A stretch of 64,000 nt of DNA from Calycina herbarum (taxonomy: Eukaryota > Ascomycota > Leotiomycetes > Helotiales > Pezizellaceae), in assembly GCA_001414485.1 (NCBI GenBank), contig LLEY01000145.1, positions 99,578 to 163,577 of the forward strand, in the 5' to 3' direction. Both the position numbers and the translations under genes were made by a program. Under the pieces are notes generated by a model. It was not told where the DNA came from and ran no database searches. It worked only from the letters and a program-made list of their open reading frames with translations. Below are positions 10,180 through 21,473 of this stretch, piece after piece. Positions within the stretch are counted from its first letter, which is position 1. Each line of letters opens with the position of its first letter.

Positions 10180-12240
10180 ATTGGCGGGGTGCTCTCTGAT
10201 GAAGCTATCGTATGACTGAGGAGTGAATCTGGCAACCATTGGGAACCGGTGGCACCACACCTAGATTGCCTCCTACCCCGAAACTGCCTCTAACTCCTAA
10301 CCGCGAACGTTGGCGAGCACAACTACGAAAGTTGAATAATAAGATTATTACTCTCATGATAGCGCTTTTCTTATTAGTTCTCGAAGTTAACGCCAGCTGG
10401 AATATATTTGATGCCATCAAAATGTTCGTTTTCTTTGATAGTAAAGGCGATAGTGTCATTGCAACTCCCGGATTGTCCGAGTGAGAATTTGGTGTTATGA
10501 GCCATTTGAGGGCTTTTTTCTATTTCCTACATCTCATTCGTGCTTCCTGTGCATAGTCCCGCGCCATTCACCGGGAGGCAAGCAGCGTGCTCCAGCGTGG
10601 TAGAGGCATTCTTCCAGTGCTCATTAGCGCACCCTAGCCTGATCCTAGGGTCCGGAGTGGTGTATAGATACTGAACAACACTGAAGGATCCTTAATCGTC
10701 ATCGGAAATCCAAGTCATTCACTGTCTCATCGATCTTAATGCAACCCCATACCCCACTTGCCAGAACGCCGGCCATCTTTGGTTGGTGAGGAGCGCTTGC
10801 AGACCCATGTGTACGAGGACGTGAATTGTGTTCTATGGGCTGTTATATATAACGAGGAGGCGTTTGTGAGATGGTTACCTTTTTTGCCCTTCTGCACGAA
10901 TTTGAACCCCGCTGACTTGAGAGACTACTTCGCTCCGCACTTTCCGTGCTTATACTTGCATCCCATTTGCGTGAATGCACATCAAAGTACACTCTTCCAA
11001 CGCTTTTGGTGGAGGACTGAACGGAAACGCAAGTCAGCTCGAGGCGACGGAGAATATGTACTGCAGAAGGTGGCTTAAAATCAGCTAGACCAGATGGGGC
11101 CTCTGCGATGGCCAAGCGATCTAGGTAGTAAACGCCAAAGCCTTCATCAAAACCTGGAGTTCCCGGAGTAATGTTTCGCCATGAGAGCTGACTTGATGGT
11201 TCAACTAATGATTGGTTTCCCAGGCGATTCTCAGTGTGAGTACGAGTAAAGCGATAAACTTCTTGCGGTGGAGGCTTGCGCGAAAAAAAGATTCAATTCA
11301 TCGCCACCCCCGAAAAAAACCAACTGAAGAGGACTACTCTTCTGGCGGAAAGAAGGAGGCACTCATGACCCTGTTTCACAACAATGGAAATTGGCCCCGA
11401 GGGGTTGGTCTTATGAAGCTCATTGGGTTGATGGTTCCAGCAGCAGGTGGATGTGGCACAGTGTATTGGTTGACGACTCTTGCAGCAGCTGGTTTATCTA
11501 GTGAGCCATCGGCGAAGACATCACATTCGGATGAAGTTCCTTGGACAAATGGTCTGTGGGCAAACCGAGTGTAATGGGAAATCTGGCGATTGAAAAACGT
11601 GAACTATTAAGAGGAGTTAGTGAGCCAAGGTTCAAACAAAGATCAAGAAACCAGGGGAGATGGAACCAGGTCAAGGCCTCCAACTATGTGGGCGAGTCCC
11701 AGAGGGTGCAATGATCGGGTTGCAGGGTACTGTGCAGCCGGGTGGGAAAGGGAGGAAAAAGAAACTTACTATCGTTTGTGAGAGATTGTTAGAGCAATTC
11801 AATTCATAAGGTCAGCGGACTGGCGATTAACCCGCGCCCCGGGAGATCCATTTCTTCGTTGTTTTTTGAAACCGATTTAGGGGCCCATTCTTGATTGCTT
11901 GTAGCATGAGGTATCTTGGGTTTCGGGACGAGACACATAAATTCCCAATCCCATATGTGAATATTGTAGGTGGCGATCGTAGGAAGACTCGAACGCCCGT
12001 GGATCCATTTGCCGCATAAATCTTCTCGCATCTCCGCCGTGCAGCTTCCTCCAGTATTCTTCGATGTCGAACTTTGCGTGACCTAATTACCAAAGAGTCG
12101 ACGTGGGACTAGATTGGAATAAGGTTAGCAAACTCGTATTTCCAAAAAGAGAGATCCACCTTTCGTTCTCGAGAGAAAGAAGAAAATCGTTCCTCTTACC
12201 TGTATTTGCATCCCCTTTGAGCGAATGCGCAAACACTCTC
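10180..12240. other. Further decayed coding fragments, no complete gene
   Basis: The reverse strand at 10,485-10,514 encodes LKWLITPNSHS and is identical over 30 bases to 19,635-19,664. A minus-strand frame at 10,843-11,115 contains a piece (HSRKWDASISTES) resembling a segment near 12.2 kb. Splice sites and stops cannot be arranged into one gene. Confidence 0.35.
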
Positions 12241-12246
12241 ATGGAT

Positions 12247-12689
12247 TCACTTATCACGGCGTTGCGGAGGTGGGTTGAAAGTGGAAGATTGCGCAATGAT
12301 GGAATCAATATGTGACTAAACTTAGAGTCAACAAAGTTGTATTTCCAAAAGCAGACATAGACTATTCATTAACGAGGGGAAAAGGAGAATTCGCACAACT
12401 TACTTGAGTATCTCTCATTCCGAGACCCATGGCTTCATAATTCAAAGTCTTGATCACCTATGCTTGTCAATTGAAAAGATATATCAAAAAGAGAGTATAT
12501 ATCTTACCACCTGAGATACCATGATCTCCTGGGCACTCGAATTTGAGCTATATGTACCATCCATTCTCCAAGTTTTCTGCCATACTGTTTATCAAGATCA
12601 TGTTTCCTACAATCCGGGCACTTTTCCACCACATCACCCTGAGCAAGGGCTGGTGGTGGCGGGGTGGTGAAAGCTTGTACTGGTGCCAT
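12247..12689 (-). pseudogene. Copy B of the YGRKLGEWMV family, spliced but frameshifted
   Basis: ATG at 12,689 begins MAPVQAFTTPPPPALAQGD, followed by VVEKCPDCRKHDLDK (a C-x2-C-x2-H motif) and YGRKLGEWMVHIAQ. The frame then has to shift to continue NSSAQEIMVSQV to a GTAAGA donor at 12,507. A 50-base intron leads to exon 12,404-12,457 (VIKTLNYEAMGLGMRDTQ), a GTAAGT donor, an 88-base intron, and exon 12,247-12,315 (SHIDSIIAQSS...RRDK, TGA). Phases match at both introns, so the exon structure is real, but the shift after IAQ implies a broken gene. Copy A aligns around the shift (IAQLNANSG). Function not recognised. Confidence 0.5.
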
Positions 12690-15590
12690 AGTGTGGTCGC
12701 GTAATGAGAACTTCAATTCAAATCTTCATATGGGGCAAGTTGGGTTTCCGGGCGTTGATTCATGCCATTGCTCAATGCATTTCTTCCCAAAATAATTGCC
12801 ACAAGGTGTTTGGTGATGGATCCCTCTGTATGTCTGGTGACATAACAATAGGTAGGCATGCTCCAGTTGGATTTCGGGTTCCCGACCTATGGCAGGGGCA
12901 AGAGAGGACAGAAGAACTGCGGCTTGTGAGCCCATGAAGGGGGAGTTACCACGTGAGGGGCAATGCCATCCAAAAGCGGGAGCCTATTCTGATTGCTCTG
13001 CGGTACTGTAATTGTAGGTAGGTAGGTGAATTTCATGAAGACCCCGCAGCTGACTAACTACCCAATAATTTCTTTTTCATGATCAACCCCCAAGGTGCCC
13101 AATTGACAACCTCGACTCCAAATCGTGAAATTTGGTGAGTTTTGGGACAGGAATATAAGTAGTCACAAGGGAGACTTTTGACTGTTTTTGTACCTGGTGT
13201 TCTGGAAGCGGGATGCCCTCGGCAGCTCTTCCCAGCCAAAGTCATGATGATTACGCTACCTTCCTTCGCCTCCTCTCGATTCCCTGGTGAAGCCCCGTGG
13301 TATCTTGGGAAGCCAGGCTGGACTTCAAGGCCTTAGCAGTCAAATCCAATTGAACCACGCAGCCTGATTTGTCCTTGCTCTTCTTCCAATCTATCCATTT
13401 TTCGCGAGGAGATCGGCGACAGAGAAAAAGGCGTTGAGAGAAGGTATTCGTAGAATGTAAATGGAGGCCTGTATTCTTCCATATTGAGACCTTCGAAGAT
13501 GGCGAATCGGATGTTGGGGAGGTGTGCGAAGGTTTTGCACAGGAATTGAGTTGTGAGAAGGTATTCGATTGGCGTTGATTGTGGAGTAGGTGGCGGAGAG
13601 CGAGAATGGGTCGGAAGTCCAAGGTTGTTATCAAGTTACAGGATTATTGCCCGACGGGGTCTTGTGAAGGTGGTCATGAAACGAGCAGACTTGCCAATTG
13701 TTCCATCCTTTATGGACTTTCTCGGGCGAAAACGGGCAAACGGTGCAAGAGTTGAAAGCGAGTCTTCTTTCAAGTGGCGCCTTTAGCATTTTTGGCATGT
13801 TTGAGGGGTTTCTGCGAGTGCAGTTCACGACAGTGGTGGAGATAGCAGGATTAAAATAGTATTCTTGAAAGAGAAGTTAGCCGAGTACTCATTGTCAAGA
13901 AGGGGTTCCGCAAAAAGGGGAGGAATCAAAAGTATCGCAGACACTTACCCAAGATCGATATGCTTCCGGCAAGTTGGAAGTATACACCTGCTCGTCGGGA
14001 GGTCATTGCTTGTCTTTGGTATTCAGGTCGGGTGCCCAGCTTCGTGGTCTTCATCATTCCCAGCTCATCGTATAGCTTCTTTGTAGGGTCGGCGTTGCAA
14101 AGAAATGCATTTCGTTTCTTCGTTCCTTGTGAATCAGCAATTCCAGTTTTTTTTCATAGATAGCAATCGATTATGGCTGCCAAGAAATAGCTGGTCGTTG
14201 CTGCTAGGTGCTGGGGACCCGTGTTATATTTTTCTGGGATTGTAGAAACATTTGGAGGAGGTTGACCAAAGGGCTTCTCCATGGGTTTAACCTCTTGCCG
14301 GAACCCCTACTGCTCCAATCGCATAGAGAATGAATTAAGATGAGGAGTGAATGGTGAGACTGCTGTAGATGTTGCACAAGTATTTTGAAGTTGCCCATGG
14401 CGCAAGCAACAACTCCGGTGACATCCAAATATTCCAGCAGCAAGCAGAGGACTTTTCGCATATAGACTGCCAATAATGTTAGTGAGGAGACTCTAGTGCC
14501 GCGCTGTTGCGTATTTCTTGAAGCCTTCGAGTACGTTTCGTTGTTGGTCGTCTTGAGCGTCTCCGGCCGCGGCAACTTCTTCAAGTGGGATGGCCTGAAA
14601 CTAATTATAATTAGCACTCTATCTTGAGAAATCAACGATAATCGACTGAACTTACTAGGATACCAGCTCAACCGCCAACTTCTTCTGCGTCTCTCTTAAC
14701 ATCCGCCTTCCTATCCCTGCTTCTAAGAATGGCTCGAGACACCTTCTTCCAGATTTTGGATTGCTGAAACTATTGTCGGTCTCCACAGAAAAGCCAAGCC
14801 ATGTGTCGATCACCAAGATCTTTGGAAAGTAGTAGGGCAGGACAAGGGGCATTACAAAGTGTTTGCGAGAATCCTCCTGTGAAATAAGAAGCATGACGTG
14901 CGTATGTGAAACTGCCTGGGGGCGCCAGTCGCTCCACAAAGGTATTCCCTCCATCTTTATGGGGGGCCCTACTGCCTGGATTAGTTGTTTCCCTCTATTT
15001 TGAGTGGAAAAATTGTCAACAACACCTACTCTTTGCTTATAGCTTACTCTTTGCTTATAGTCGCCAGTAATCTCCTTGCGGTGCTGTTTCACAGATTAGA
15101 ATATGAGCTTATTATTAGGACGGAATTGGCATATACACTGGTTTATCTATATGAAAATAGACACAGTTGCTTGGAAAGTTCTCGTTTTTTCCCGCAAGTT
15201 CGCTTGGAGTCGTTCGGGGAGTGTCGAAAGACAAATTCTCGGCGTGGAATTCTCTTTGTATTTGCAAAAGCACGTCTTTATGGGCTCGAGACAACTTCTT
15301 CCGGGTTTTGGGTTACTAAAACAATCCCTATAAACAACATCCCAGTCCGTCCGAAATTGGTTTCCTCCTCAACACCCTATGGCTGGTATTGTGGAGGTGG
15401 TGATTGGTTGTCCTGGTTTTTCGCGATCCAGATGTAGTAGTGTGCCAAACCATGGTGGTATTCACGGGTGGCACAGTGCAAGCTCCTGAGTAACACGTTA
15501 GCTATCTTTCTATGAAGGTGTAGTGGTATTTACCATCCCGGATAGTGGCCCATGAGTCTGGTGAAGGTGCCGATCATGACCTGGGAGCCA
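12690..15590. other. Decayed coding fragments with an internal duplication
   Basis: GGCTCGAGACAMCTTCTTCC followed by TTTTGG, a few bases, and CTRAAAC appears at about 14,731 and again at about 15,278, so roughly 540 bases separate two related segments. The reverse strand at 14,698-14,733 encodes EAGIGRRMLR; 8,936-8,965 encodes GAGIGRRMLP. No complete gene can be drawn. Confidence 0.35.
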
Positions 15591-15599
15591 GTCGCGATC

Positions 15600-15990
15600 T
15601 CAACGTTTGCCTCTGGGAGGGCTTCTCTGGTGACGGGCAATCCGGGCTCGTTCTCCAGCGTCCTTCATCTCCTCATCAGCAGCTTCAACCTCTGGGGCAT
15701 CAACTTCCTCATCAGACTCGGCAACCTTCTTCTTGGATTTTGCTGGTGCCTTTGCGGTCTTCTTGACCGGAGTCTTCTTGGCGGCAGGCTCCTTCTTGGT
15801 CTTTGTGACCTTGGATTTGACGGGGGATGTTGGTTTCCACCTCTATTTACTGTAGAGGCTCTTAGAACTTGATCAGTTTTCGTCTTAAAAGTGTGAAGAC
15901 AAAAGTTTGACGGGGGTGGTTGGCTTAGTAGAAGCGGCGCCAGCAGAGCTACCAGCTGCTCCCTTACCACCACTGGTGGAACTGAAGGGA
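15600..15990 (-). pseudogene. Lys/Ala-rich chromatin-protein-like remnant (copy 3) with an intron-like insertion
   Basis: Reads KGAAGSSAGAASTKPTTPVK, is interrupted by about 70-80 bases, and resumes KPTSPVKSKVTKTKKEPAAK, SKKKVAESDEEVDAPEV and a basic tail ending in TGA at 15,600-15,602. Copy 2 has no such interruption at this point. The insertion is bounded by near-identical CCAAC[AC]NCCCCCGTCAAA repeats of about 18 bases and contains GAAAACTGATCAAGTTCTA, also found at 18.5 kb. It could be read as an intron (GTCAAA ... CTGAT ... TAG) that keeps the frame. Composition suggests a nuclear basic protein; function is inferred only from composition. Confidence 0.45.
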
Positions 15991-15999
15991 AGAAAGCGA

Positions 16000-17310
16000 A
16001 CGCACAGTTTTCTGACCTCTGGGGCGGTTGTGGTGCCTGGCACGAAAAAAGGAACGGCGACAATCCATCCCTGATCTAGGACTATATTTTGGGTCTAACA
16101 AGACATAGGTTGAGGGAGTGGGAGTGGGTAGTGCGCGGGGGGTCGGTATGATACAAACAGAGGAGTCCACTGTGAGCCCCCAGTAAAGGAGTTGCTCCGC
16201 TGAACGAGGATGCCTCGATGATCGTTAACTGTCATCAAATGGCGGATCTGGACAAGGAAGCAGTATACTAACCGATGATGGCATTCCGCAACGCTTCTGG
16301 TAGTGCCGTCGAAGTACGAGCTGAAAAGGGGGAGCTCGGCTCATTGCGACGAGGAAGACACTTGAAGACTTTGATCGCGGTGATGGATATTGGCTAATGA
16401 GACTTAAAGAGGGTATCCACGATCGTGGAAGAGCGATTTGAGTATGAGGAGGAGGCGGATTGAGTCGCAGATGGGGAGAAATCGAGTTGATGTATGAAGG
16501 GAGCCAACAAAGAGGATGACAGATCAAAAAGGAGATGGAAAGTAGGATTGCGACAGATCTATTGATGGTGAACATGGATGACCTAAAGAGGAGAAGGAAG
16601 CTCAAGCCTTGTCGGGGTTTTCCAAATTTGGTGGTTTGTGGGTTGCTTAGTCGACATTGCTTAGTCGACAAGGCAGAGAGAGATAGCCTTCTTAGACAGC
16701 CTTGCCTGTGTCTTTTCCAATTTCCATTTGGGTTTCCTGCACAACTCAAACCAAAATCGCTGGGAAGCCACAAAGATTCAACGCTTGGTTGTGAGGTGTT
16801 GTTTCCACTCTCCCCTCCTTCTACCTCTTTCACGTGATCCAGATTTCACAACTCCACCTGCGCAATGAAATTGAGCGTTCAAATTTGCGGGCATCTTTGT
16901 GCTTCTGAAAGATTCAATAGAATTAGTTTAGTTTTAAAATTGATCAAAGTAATCTAATATGCGAGACCTCTTGTTTAATTATATTACATAAATATTCTCT
17001 ACATACAGAGTATCCGTCTTATACTCTATACTTTTAAACATCCTAGAACTTTATTTACTTAATTCAATCAACCTAAATATTCTTAAATAATGTAGTTTAA
17101 CAGTTGAGAGGACTCGACTTACTCCGTAAACATCTAAAGTGGCAATGTAATTGGTCATGTCTATAGTTGGCGAATCAATAGCAAGAATTCGTGACTGTAT
17201 GTCTCTTCGTGGTTTCCCTTCCACGATTAGCCCTATACTTATAGGAGAATAAGGTCGTTTGGGATAATTAAATTGTATGTTTGAGTTTTGGTCGAACGGT
17301 AGAGCAGAGG
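16000..17310. other. No supportable gene; AT-rich patch at about 16,900-17,140
   Basis: The 16.2-16.8 kb part has moderate GC with open frames on both strands but no domain. From about 16,900 base composition drops to AT-rich sequence with motifs such as ATTATATTACATAAATATTC, like the RIP-affected blocks elsewhere in the window. Confidence 0.35.
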
Positions 17311-17319
17311 GATTTTACT

Positions 17320-17350
17320 CTTGGTCAGTTACGAATTCCTGCACCCCTGG
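17320..17350 (+). repeat. Dispersed motif CAGTTACGAATTCCTGCACC
   Basis: The 31-base sequence around this motif recurs, with one to four mismatches, at 24,096-24,127 (opposite strand) and 62,675-62,704 (same strand). No partner inverted repeat is obvious nearby. It is likely the end of a dispersed element that I cannot delimit. Confidence 0.5.
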
Positions 17351-17729
17351 TGAAGGACACCGGGCTTTGCTTGTCCATCAATTCCATGGAGCTTTTAACT
17401 TTCAGCGGGGGAAACAATGAACTATTTTCATTCGTGTCTGGTGCAACTACCATATAAAGTTATCTCTTTCCAATACTTCCCCAATTCATAATGCTCCAAA
17501 CAGCAGTTTCTAGTCTTCATCAAGGCTTCACAGTTATCACAGCAGTAGACAGCAAAGCAAATCAAAGTAGGTTCAATTACTGACAGACAACCTAATGTAT
17601 CTCGTGGCCTACGTACAATAGACTTTCCATTCCCCTATTCATTATCCCGAACTTTTAGTGTGTAGCAAGTATGGAGCAAAGTGTGTTGAATCATCCCAGA
17701 TCAGTGCTGAGGAAAGTAGAAGGCGTACA

Positions 17730-18823
17730 TCAAACAAATGGTGTTGCATTATTGTGCAAGCATGTGGAGAAAGAATTGCCACTGTTTCAAGTTAGTATTG
17801 ATCATTTGTGAGAGGGAGGAAAATTAACTTACACGAGATTGAGTATCCAGCCATCATCACAACCTTCGGTTTCTTCCACCTGGAACGAGCGCTGGCGTAT
17901 TGGCATTAAATGTTCGGGTGGAGAACGAGAAGGTGATGCCATCGGAACAAAAGTTGCTGAATGTGCGTTGAATCCAAAAGCGGGTGTCTGCAAGAAGTGG
18001 CTAGGAATAGCAGGGACGACGACGTTGCCGTTCAAGCCAGCCGCCCAGTCGCTCAAGGCGAGCCGACGAACATCATCACTGGCAATTGCCAGTCGTAAAG
18101 CTGTCGCATTTTCCCAAGGTATATTCTCTCGGCCAAATGGACGAGCCTTCAGCTCACACGGGTCCTTGCCGGGCTTTAGGATCTGGATGCGTTGCGGGAG
18201 AAGCTCCAGCATACCCATTTGGGCACTGAATTGAGTCTTATCATGGTGACAAGCTTGATTGCTATCGTGTTTGCGAAGTGGGGTGTGTTTATACTCAGCA
18301 AGTTCTTTGAGCTTTTTCACCTTTTCTTCATCGCCACCTTCCTTGATAAGCTTCTCGAGGTCGATTTTAGCTTGACGTCGTATTTCGACCTCTACTTTGC
18401 GATATTTCCCAGAACCACGAACGGTGACGTCGACTAAACTCTCCTTGCGATCCTCGACCTCATCAATCCAAAGTATGGTTCTGGGGAGGAGTAGATACTC
18501 CTAGAACTTGATCAGTTTTCGTCTTTTCCTATCGCTCCGCAGGTGGACTTCCGAGATGGTTTCCAACCGAGTACGCGCGACGGTACCAATATGGGTACAG
18601 TGATTTTCTGGAAACATCCGTACAAGGAGTGGTCATTGGGATTTGGGTATTTACTAAGCTTGCCGACACCGTTAAAACACCAATCATTGCCCCATCGGAT
18701 CAAATCAAACTCAACTAGGGAGAGGCTTGTACTCGCAAACCATCTGGGTGAAAGCTTATGATCTCTACCCGCCACGCCCGTTGAAACAGTAATCAACCCC
18801 ATAGGCGAACTTGAAAGCCCCAA
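17730..18823 (-). CDS. Multi-exon gene or recent pseudogene, function unknown
   Basis: Three exons join in phase: 18,575-18,823, 17,833-18,500 and 17,730-17,781. The last intron (51 bases) has GTAAGT, a perfect TACTAAC branch site and AACAG; the intron at 18,501-18,574 runs from GTACTC to TTCTAG. The protein has a hydrophilic, Lys/Glu-rich middle (EKLIKEGGDEEKVKKLKELA), a segment RIQILKPGKDPCELKARPFG, and ends HNNATPFV. No known domain. Upstream, protein-like sequence continues on the same strand to about 19,540 (for example FKFAYGVDYCFNGRGG, ALKFEPQWTPIVGSRE, DDDTDLDDWDS) but needs a one-base shift near 18.8 kb, so the complete locus is probably disabled or mis-spliced in my model. The splice site placed at 18,501 coincides with the repeat shared with 15.85 kb. 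Confidence 0.45.
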
Positions 18824-19860
18824 AAGGGGAATATGGCTCTTCTGCTGGCTGGAGAACTGGATACACCCATACCTTCAAGGTTTGATAGTGCGCCAAGGTA
18901 GAATCCCGCAAGTTAGTTTCGAGGGGCGGGCGTCATCATGACTGTATTGAGAGTTGAGCGGTTGGGTGGGGTTGGTGGAGTAGACTCAGCAACTGTATGT
19001 TGCGAAGACATGATTGATTGGGCGCTCACAAAGCTCTTTGTTTCTTGCTGAGTTCCCATGTTAACCCAGCTATCAGGACGAGCTTTCATTTTCGTTAGAG
19101 CTCGGAAAATGCTGAGTTGGAAACAGCAGCAGGTCTCCTCTGAGTGGTTGGAAAGACGGTCGTCATTGGTTCTAGTCCATAAAGTAGTTCGCCATCTCGA
19201 TCATCGCACCACGGCAATATCTCGAAATCGATTTCGAAAGTTTCGCGACTACCGACGATGGGAGTCCATTGTGGCTCAAACTTGAGTGCCAACTCATATG
19301 GATGGGCTGCATAACGATTCCAGTCATAGCTGGTGCAGGAGAGGACCATGTTTTGCAAGTTGACTAACTCAGTAACCCCGAAAACGCATGACCTCCCCAC
19401 TAGAAGTGTTGCAGAGCCTGCTTTCTAGCGCACCCAGTCTCAACATCCTCGTCTGAGAGGTCTACACTATCCCAGTCGTCTAAATCGGTATCATCATCCA
19501 AATCCGACGGGGTATCATTGTAGATGGAGCAGACCAGCAACATCGCAATCCCGTAGGATGACGGACGCGATATGGTGAAAGAGAGGAAATTTCAAAAAGT
19601 GTAACCTCTCCCTCAGTGATTATGGCCTGAGTGTGAATTTGGTGTTATGAGCCATTTGAGGGCTAGGAATTGAAGTGGATGAGGGGGAGGCAGAGGGCCG
19701 CTGGAATTTACAATTCTGCGTTGTGGAACAAGAACAACCAAGGTTTCGAAGGTATAAGGGGGTCTTCTATGTAATCGACAACATTCCGAAGATAATTCTG
19801 TGGGTGAGGCGACCCTAATAAATGGAGTTAGCCTTTGAAATCGTGGAATGAGCATTTTGA
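18824..19860 (-). pseudogene. Probable 5' part of the decayed 17.7-18.8 kb gene, plus a paralogous fragment
   Basis: On the minus strand, several protein-like stretches follow one another with frame changes: about 19,500 (acidic DLDDDTDLDDWDS), 19,400-19,095 (YDWNRYAAHPYELALKFEPQ), about 19,000 (TPPTPPNRSTLNTVMMTPAP) and about 18,850 (EEPYSPFGAFKFAYGVDYC). At 19,635-19,664 a separate fragment (ALKWLITPNSHS) matches 10.5 kb. I cannot join these into a clean reading frame. Confidence 0.35.
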
Positions 19861-19869
19861 GAGCTTAGA

Positions 19870-21470
19870 GGTTGAGAAGTGGTATATTTGGTTTTAACAA
19901 CCCCGTTTCACGGGTGGTGGGTAGAGAATATGGGTTCCTACCTTCACTCATGTGAGAAGACTGGTGGGAGTGTGATGCTTGAATATTTCAGGTTGTTGGC
20001 AACTATGCCTCGAGTAAACCTTGGGGGTGTTGAGCTTGGCATTGTCGTTGAGCATGTTGTTAGGTCTGTTGCTGGGCTCGTTGAGCAGCAGCTTGCTCAT
20101 ATGGACTAGGTCTGTATTGTTCACCAGGAAGTTGGATGCTTGGAGAGATCGGAGACTTCTTATTGAACATTCATAAATGTTTTAAAGATGTATCTCGCAG
20201 TATTGCCCAAAACAGTGGCGGTGTGATATGAAGGTGGTCCAGAGACATCGCTTGCGACTCTGGACAGTTTGGACCGGTTTGGTATATCACCGCACTCTGT
20301 AGAGATATCTGAAGTGCGCCTGCTTCATGATTTAGCCACCAGAATCCTCAATTCGTTCAAGAGAGATGAGGAGTTAATGAACTTACCGAGATGGGAGCTG
20401 GCACAAGGAAAATGTCCCAGTCAAGTAGCTGTGTCGGCAGGGGAGAACACAGTCTTCGGGTTTGAATTAGAGGTTCCAAAGGTCGTCGAGTGGTGGATTT
20501 ACAAGCGATGATGAGTTTTTCGAGGGTTTAGAGGGAGAAGGTTGGGAGGGTGACCGGTTTATCGGGCTTGAAGAATGGATCCATGACCAGATTTGGAACC
20601 ATATCGCAGACTCATCAAGGCCACCAGCCATTGCCAGCAGTACCATTTTGAGGAGTTGAAGCAGGTAGGGGCTGGAGGTGTGCCCATCGACTCCAGCTCC
20701 AGGGGAAAACTTACACGGCATGCTGAATGCACCAAAGTCCAAAAACGATTAAATCGCAAATCGCGAATAGTGTCGAGGGCCTTGGAGAGCCGAATTGGTG
20801 CATATTTTGGCAAAGTGTCGTCCTCGAGTAAAAGGGGCAACTGGAGAGCGACCCTCAACTGGCCGGAGTATAGTAAAGAACGCGGAATTGCTACTGCTGA
20901 TCTGAATGAGAGATCTAGGGGGTAAGAGGATAGAAGAATAGAGAGTTGATGAACTGACCTGCTTCGCGATACTGTTTTGCTGAGAACTTCGTGAGGAGTT
21001 CGTGACACTCGATCATTGTGAGTCGCATAAATGATATCATGCGATAGGGGTCTAGAAGAAAGTAAGAATTGGCATCTCAAGGTAGGAAGACGACGGCTCG
21101 CAGATCAAAAGCGCAGAGATCTTGTGCTGGTGTTGTGTGGTGTTGTTGGAGGGGGTCGGAAGATGGCGGGGGAAAGTTGAGAGTTTAACGACCCACCCTA
21201 CCCTACAGCACCACGGAAATTTTTCAACAAAGCACAACTCCAGGTTCAATTCCTCGGAAATTCTTTGGCTGGCTTCTAAACCATCATACAAGACCGACAT
21301 TTTGTCATTTGAAACATCGTACGTAAGTTCCGTGCTCTTCTCTCTGCAGCATTGTGCTAATTGGGGCCTCTCAGACCACAATCTACTACTACATTGAAGC
21401 AAGCTGCCCTCTCAGAACCCGCACCATCACCTCCATCCTCTTTCATTCCTCTGTTCCCTCCGTTGTTCCG
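19870..21470. other. Fragmentary open frames; promoter side of the 21.5 kb gene
   Basis: Plus-strand 20,269-20,511 (VEISEVRLLHDLATRILNSF) and the minus strand near 21,030 (MRLTMIECHELLTKFSAKQY, ending at a GTCAGT donor) are protein-like but incomplete. The latter is followed by a stop and by the dispersed AATCGCA repeat. Confidence 0.3.
20716..20770. repeat. Dispersed repeat end with AATCGCA units (second copy)
   Basis: TGCACCAAAGTCCAAAAACG is followed by ATTAAATCGCAAATCGCG. It matches 7,885-7,966 over about 45 bases. It sits inside the decayed coding region and truncates a protein-like frame. Confidence 0.5.
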
Positions 21471-21473
21471 GCA

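Noticed and set aside
16225..16833. 202-residue minus-strand frame
   Set aside because: Open on both strands, lacks domains and has no splice or paralogue support.
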